In this document: in pieces, positions 6,823 to 8,530 of the stretch | Layout of the letters: the number at the start of each line of letters is the position of its first letter | Position numbering within the stretch: the stretch's first letter is position 1 | The notes under the pieces: generated by a model | What the model was told of the DNA's origin: nothing | Database searches by the model: none | The model's input: only the letters and a program-made list of their open reading frames with translations | Position numbers and translations under genes: made by a program | From: an uncultured Bacteroidota bacterium | GTDB taxonomy: Bacteria; Bacteroidota; Bacteroidia; UKL13-3 | NCBI GenBank assembly: GCA_903898215.1 | Contig: CAIUEQ010000031.1 | Coordinates: forward strand, 1-8,530 | Direction of reading: 5' to 3' | Length of the DNA: 8,530 bases

Positions 6823-8109
6823 TTATTGATATATTATTTTACTTAATTCAATAATTTTGTTTTGCGGGTCAATGATGTAAACATAATACGTTCCGTGCCC
6901 TGTCCAAGAGGCAAGGTCAATATTAAACTGCGGTTCATTGATTGCTTTTAAATAAACTATTTGTCCAAGAGTGTTTGTTATTTTTATACTATACCCTTCC
7001 ATTAATGTGTAGTTTCCATTATCAATAGTAATATTGTGCGAAGTCGGGTTTGGATATATTTTCATTGTGTTCGTATTGTTAAGCACATTAATACCTACAA
7101 CGTGTAAAGTGTCATAAACAAAAATAGTGTCATAAACATTTAGGTGAGTTGTGTCGTATGCGCTATAATGTATTGTGTCATTAACGACAATGTGAGTAGT
7201 ATCATAAACACTTAAATGTGTTGTATCGTAAACGCTTAAATGAGTTGTGTCATAAACAGAAATGTGCGTTGTGTCATAAGCAGTCAAATGAATAGTGTCG
7301 TATGAAGTTACGTGAGTTGTATCATAAACTGCAAAATGACAACTGTCTACACTATTTGTGTAAAGGTTTGAGATTTCTTGTTGTGTTAATACTCTTTGCC
7401 AAATGCCAATGTCATCTATATTTCCATTGAAAGCGTCTGTTGCATTATTTGTATTTCCAATTGTTGTCGATTGGATTGAATTGACAATTGGTGCAATAAC
7501 TGCTGAAAGAATACCTCCTCCGACTGAATCTGTTGGCTGTGAAACTAAAATATTGTCAACATATAATTTAAACTCATTGGAGTGAATTATTCCTGCGATT
7601 CCATCAAATGTAGCGGCAAAAAAATGCCAAGTAATATCATTGTGATATGAATGATTACTTTGATGAGTGCCTTTGCCAGAGCAGAATGTTGATGTATATT
7701 CGGCATCCCAAAACAGTAATGAGTCCGTCCCCATATAAAATCTTAAACCATCAGCACCATTACATCCGTTGCTTTGACCAAAGATAGTCCCTCCGTATGC
7801 AGTACTATTATATTGAAACCAACCAGAGATAGAATACTTTAATATATTGTTTGTGTTAACTGTTGGAAGACTAATTTTATTAGTAGTTGAACTAGTAAAA
7901 TGATATGCGCAGTTCAAACTACCAAACCTATCGGATGTTAAAGTAGCCCCATTCACTGTTCCATTATTTGCATTTCCGCTTACATCATTTGCATTGCCTG
8001 TGAAAGGATAGTAACCGACAAGTCCAGTTGTTGGTACATAACTTGGTAATTGCGCAAAAAGATTTGTAGTAATTAATACTACTGCTAAAATTGTAATTGT
8101 TTTTTTCAT
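6823..8109 (-). CDS. Secreted LamG-domain protein with T9SS type A sorting domain
   Basis: A 428-residue exported protein. Residues 1-19 form a signal peptide (KK, hydrophobic core, cleavage likely after LFA). A LamG/concanavalin A-like domain follows (about 28-252), from GLVGYYPFTGNANDVSG to the closing DDIGIWQRVLTQQEISNLY, a typical LamG ending; such domains bind carbohydrate or protein ligands. Residues 262-338 are a Thr/Asp-rich linker of YDTTHxxx octapeptide repeats. The last 80 or so residues (KIYPNPTSHNITI at 352-364, then the NTLGQIVYL and GTYYVYI strands) match the T9SS type A sorting domain, which directs passage across the outer membrane and surface attachment or release. I chose the ATG at 8109 because the signal peptide begins there and an A-rich leader precedes it. 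The open frame extends upstream to 8262, but that part has no protein character and overlaps a palindromic DNA segment. It is functionally unlike the defence-type genes downstream. Confidence 0.93.
   Translation of the reverse strand: MKKTITILAVVLITTNLFAQLPSYVPTTGLVGYYPFTGNANDVSGNANNGTVNGATLTSDRFGSLNCAYHFTSSTTNKISLPTVNTNNILKYSISGWFQYNSTAYGGTIFGQSNGCNGADGLRFYMGTDSLLFWDAEYTSTFCSGKGTHQSNHSYHNDITWHFFAATFDGIAGIIHSNEFKLYVDNILVSQPTDSVGGGILSAVIAPIVNSIQSTTIGNTNNATDAFNGNIDDIGIWQRVLTQQEISNLYTNSVDSCHFAVYDTTHVTSYDTIHLTAYDTTHISVYDTTHLSVYDTTHLSVYDTTHIVVNDTIHYSAYDTTHLNVYDTIFVYDTLHVVGINVLNNTNTMKIYPNPTSHNITIDNGNYTLMEGYSIKITNTLGQIVYLKAINEPQFNIDLASWTGHGTYYVYIIDPQNKIIELSKIIYQ
7096..7326 (-). repeat. 24-bp coding tandem repeat (YDTTHxxx octapeptides)
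   Basis: Eight consecutive 8-residue units of the form (Y/N)DT(T/I)HxxV/A/S, then a 6-residue and a 7-residue unit, are encoded in 231 bp. Units such as YDTTHLSV occur twice in a row. Codons for the fixed residues vary between GAT and GAC and between several Thr codons, so the repeats are old enough to have drifted or are under selection at protein level. They form an extended linker between the LamG domain and the sorting domain. Copy number may change by slippage or recombination. Confidence 0.85.
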
Positions 8110-8186
8110 TTCATTTTGTTTTAATTGTTTGTTTTTAATTATTTCTAAATGTTTTATTCTGTGCGATGTTCTTTCGGTTACGGTTC

Positions 8187-8266
8187 GCAATGTTGCCGAT
8201 AACTTACTTATATGCGCCACAAAACCATACAAAGCATGTCGTTTTCTATTGGCTTTGTGCAATTGC
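8187..8266 (-). repeat. Palindromic segment in the leader of the secreted protein gene
   Basis: GCAAT at 8187-8191 can pair with ATTGC at 8262-8266, and inside this ACAAAGC at 8229-8235 pairs perfectly with GCTTTGT at 8252-8258. It is an 80-nt interrupted inverted repeat of different sequence from the three intergenic repeats. It lies between the candidate -7 box and the start codon, so it would be part of the 5' untranslated leader. It could be another interspersed Bacteroidota repeat or a folded leader. Confidence 0.4.
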
Positions 8267-8306
8267 TATTTTTATACACATATCCGCCTTTCCATTTTCC
8301 GCCCGA

Positions 8307-8314
8307 CAAATATA
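8307..8314 (-). promoter_or_regulatory. Possible -7 promoter box (TATATTTG) for the secreted protein gene
   Basis: The minus strand reads TATATTTG, a full match to TAnnTTTG. It lies about 198 bases upstream of the start codon at 8109, implying a leader near 190 nt that includes the palindromic segment. I see no clear -33 TTG about 19 nt upstream. No equally good box was found in front of the downstream genes, so this might serve several of them if transcription passes through the repeats. Confidence 0.35.
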
Positions 8315-8530
8315 AAAATTTATTTTAGTTTATCCTATAAAAATAGGCTTTGGTCTAAAATTATTTATTGAGAATTTAAAAAAGGAGGCGCGAAAAAGTA
8401 CCACAAAAGGGGGGCTATATTTTTACCATTCGGGACAGAAAATTGGGCCGCAATAAGTAGGGTTGAGTTTAAGAGATGATGATGAGATGGCCGGGAATAT
8501 ATATATATGACGAAGTAATATATATATGTA

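Larger units (their letters stand above)
8110..8530. other. Gene-free region upstream of the secreted protein gene
   Basis: About 420 bases with no credible coding sequence on either strand. From left to right it holds an A/T-rich leader next to the start codon (minus strand AATTAAAACAAAATGA), a palindromic segment (8187-8266), a -7-type box (8307-8314), and a small CCTAT/ATAGG hairpin (8334-8347). Beyond these come a G-rich stretch (about 8384-8416) with GGAGGCGCG and GGGGGG runs, GATGATGATGAGATG (8476-8490), and two AT-dinucleotide tracts near the edge (8496-8508 and 8517-8527). I recognise no RNA gene in it. Confidence 0.6.

Noticed and set aside
7096..7326. CRISPR array
   Set aside because: The 24-bp units are contiguous, diverged, in frame with the protein and have no unique spacers.
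8110..8262. Upstream extension of the secreted protein frame to an ATG at 8262
   Set aside because: It would place 51 basic residues before a clear signal peptide and would run through the palindromic segment; the ATG at 8109 fits both the signal peptide and the A-rich leader.
8496..8530. AT-dinucleotide tracts as a replication origin or promoter
   Set aside because: They are short low-complexity stretches at the window edge with no DnaA-box-like or iteron pattern around them.

Overview
The window looks like an AT-rich chromosomal segment of a Bacteroidota bacterium. The evidence is a secreted protein with a type IX secretion (T9SS) type A C-terminal sorting domain, A-rich leaders without Shine-Dalgarno sequences in front of most genes, and two TATATTTG boxes matching the Bacteroidota -7 promoter element (TAnnTTTG). 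I cannot place it below phylum level. All five protein genes I accept lie on the minus strand, so the window reads from right to left.

Layout in the direction of transcription: a gene-free leader region (8110-8530) with a possible promoter and an 80-nt palindromic segment; a secreted LamG/T9SS protein (8109-6823); repeat copy 3; a 1212-residue type IIG restriction-modification enzyme (6600-2962); repeat copy 2; a 191-residue PD-(D/E)XK-like nuclease-fold protein (2770-2195); repeat copy 1; a MoxR/CobS-type AAA+ ATPase (1987-971) whose stop codon overlaps the start of a 272-residue partner (971-153) resembling the DUF7192 group; a short degenerate repeat end; and finally a possible small RNA with its own -7 box and terminator-like hairpin at the left edge.

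The most unusual feature is a family of intergenic repeats of about 137-155 bp. Three clear copies lie in the same orientation, one in each of the three larger gaps between genes. Each begins within 1-23 bases of the stop codon of the gene before it and ends 31-66 bases before the next start codon. Each has imperfect C4/G4-bounded terminal inverted repeats and a series of small hairpins with 3-nt loops, some kept by compensatory or wobble changes. The genes between them are functionally unrelated (an exported adhesin-like protein, a restriction enzyme, a nuclease-like protein, an ATPase pair). This gives the segment a cassette-like look, although no recombinase is present and the ends do not match integron attC sites.

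Functionally, the restriction enzyme, the nuclease-like protein and the ATPase plus partner resemble a small defence or genome-conflict island. The link between the ATPase pair and defence rests on its position and on known MoxR-VWA-type systems, not on a recognised effector.
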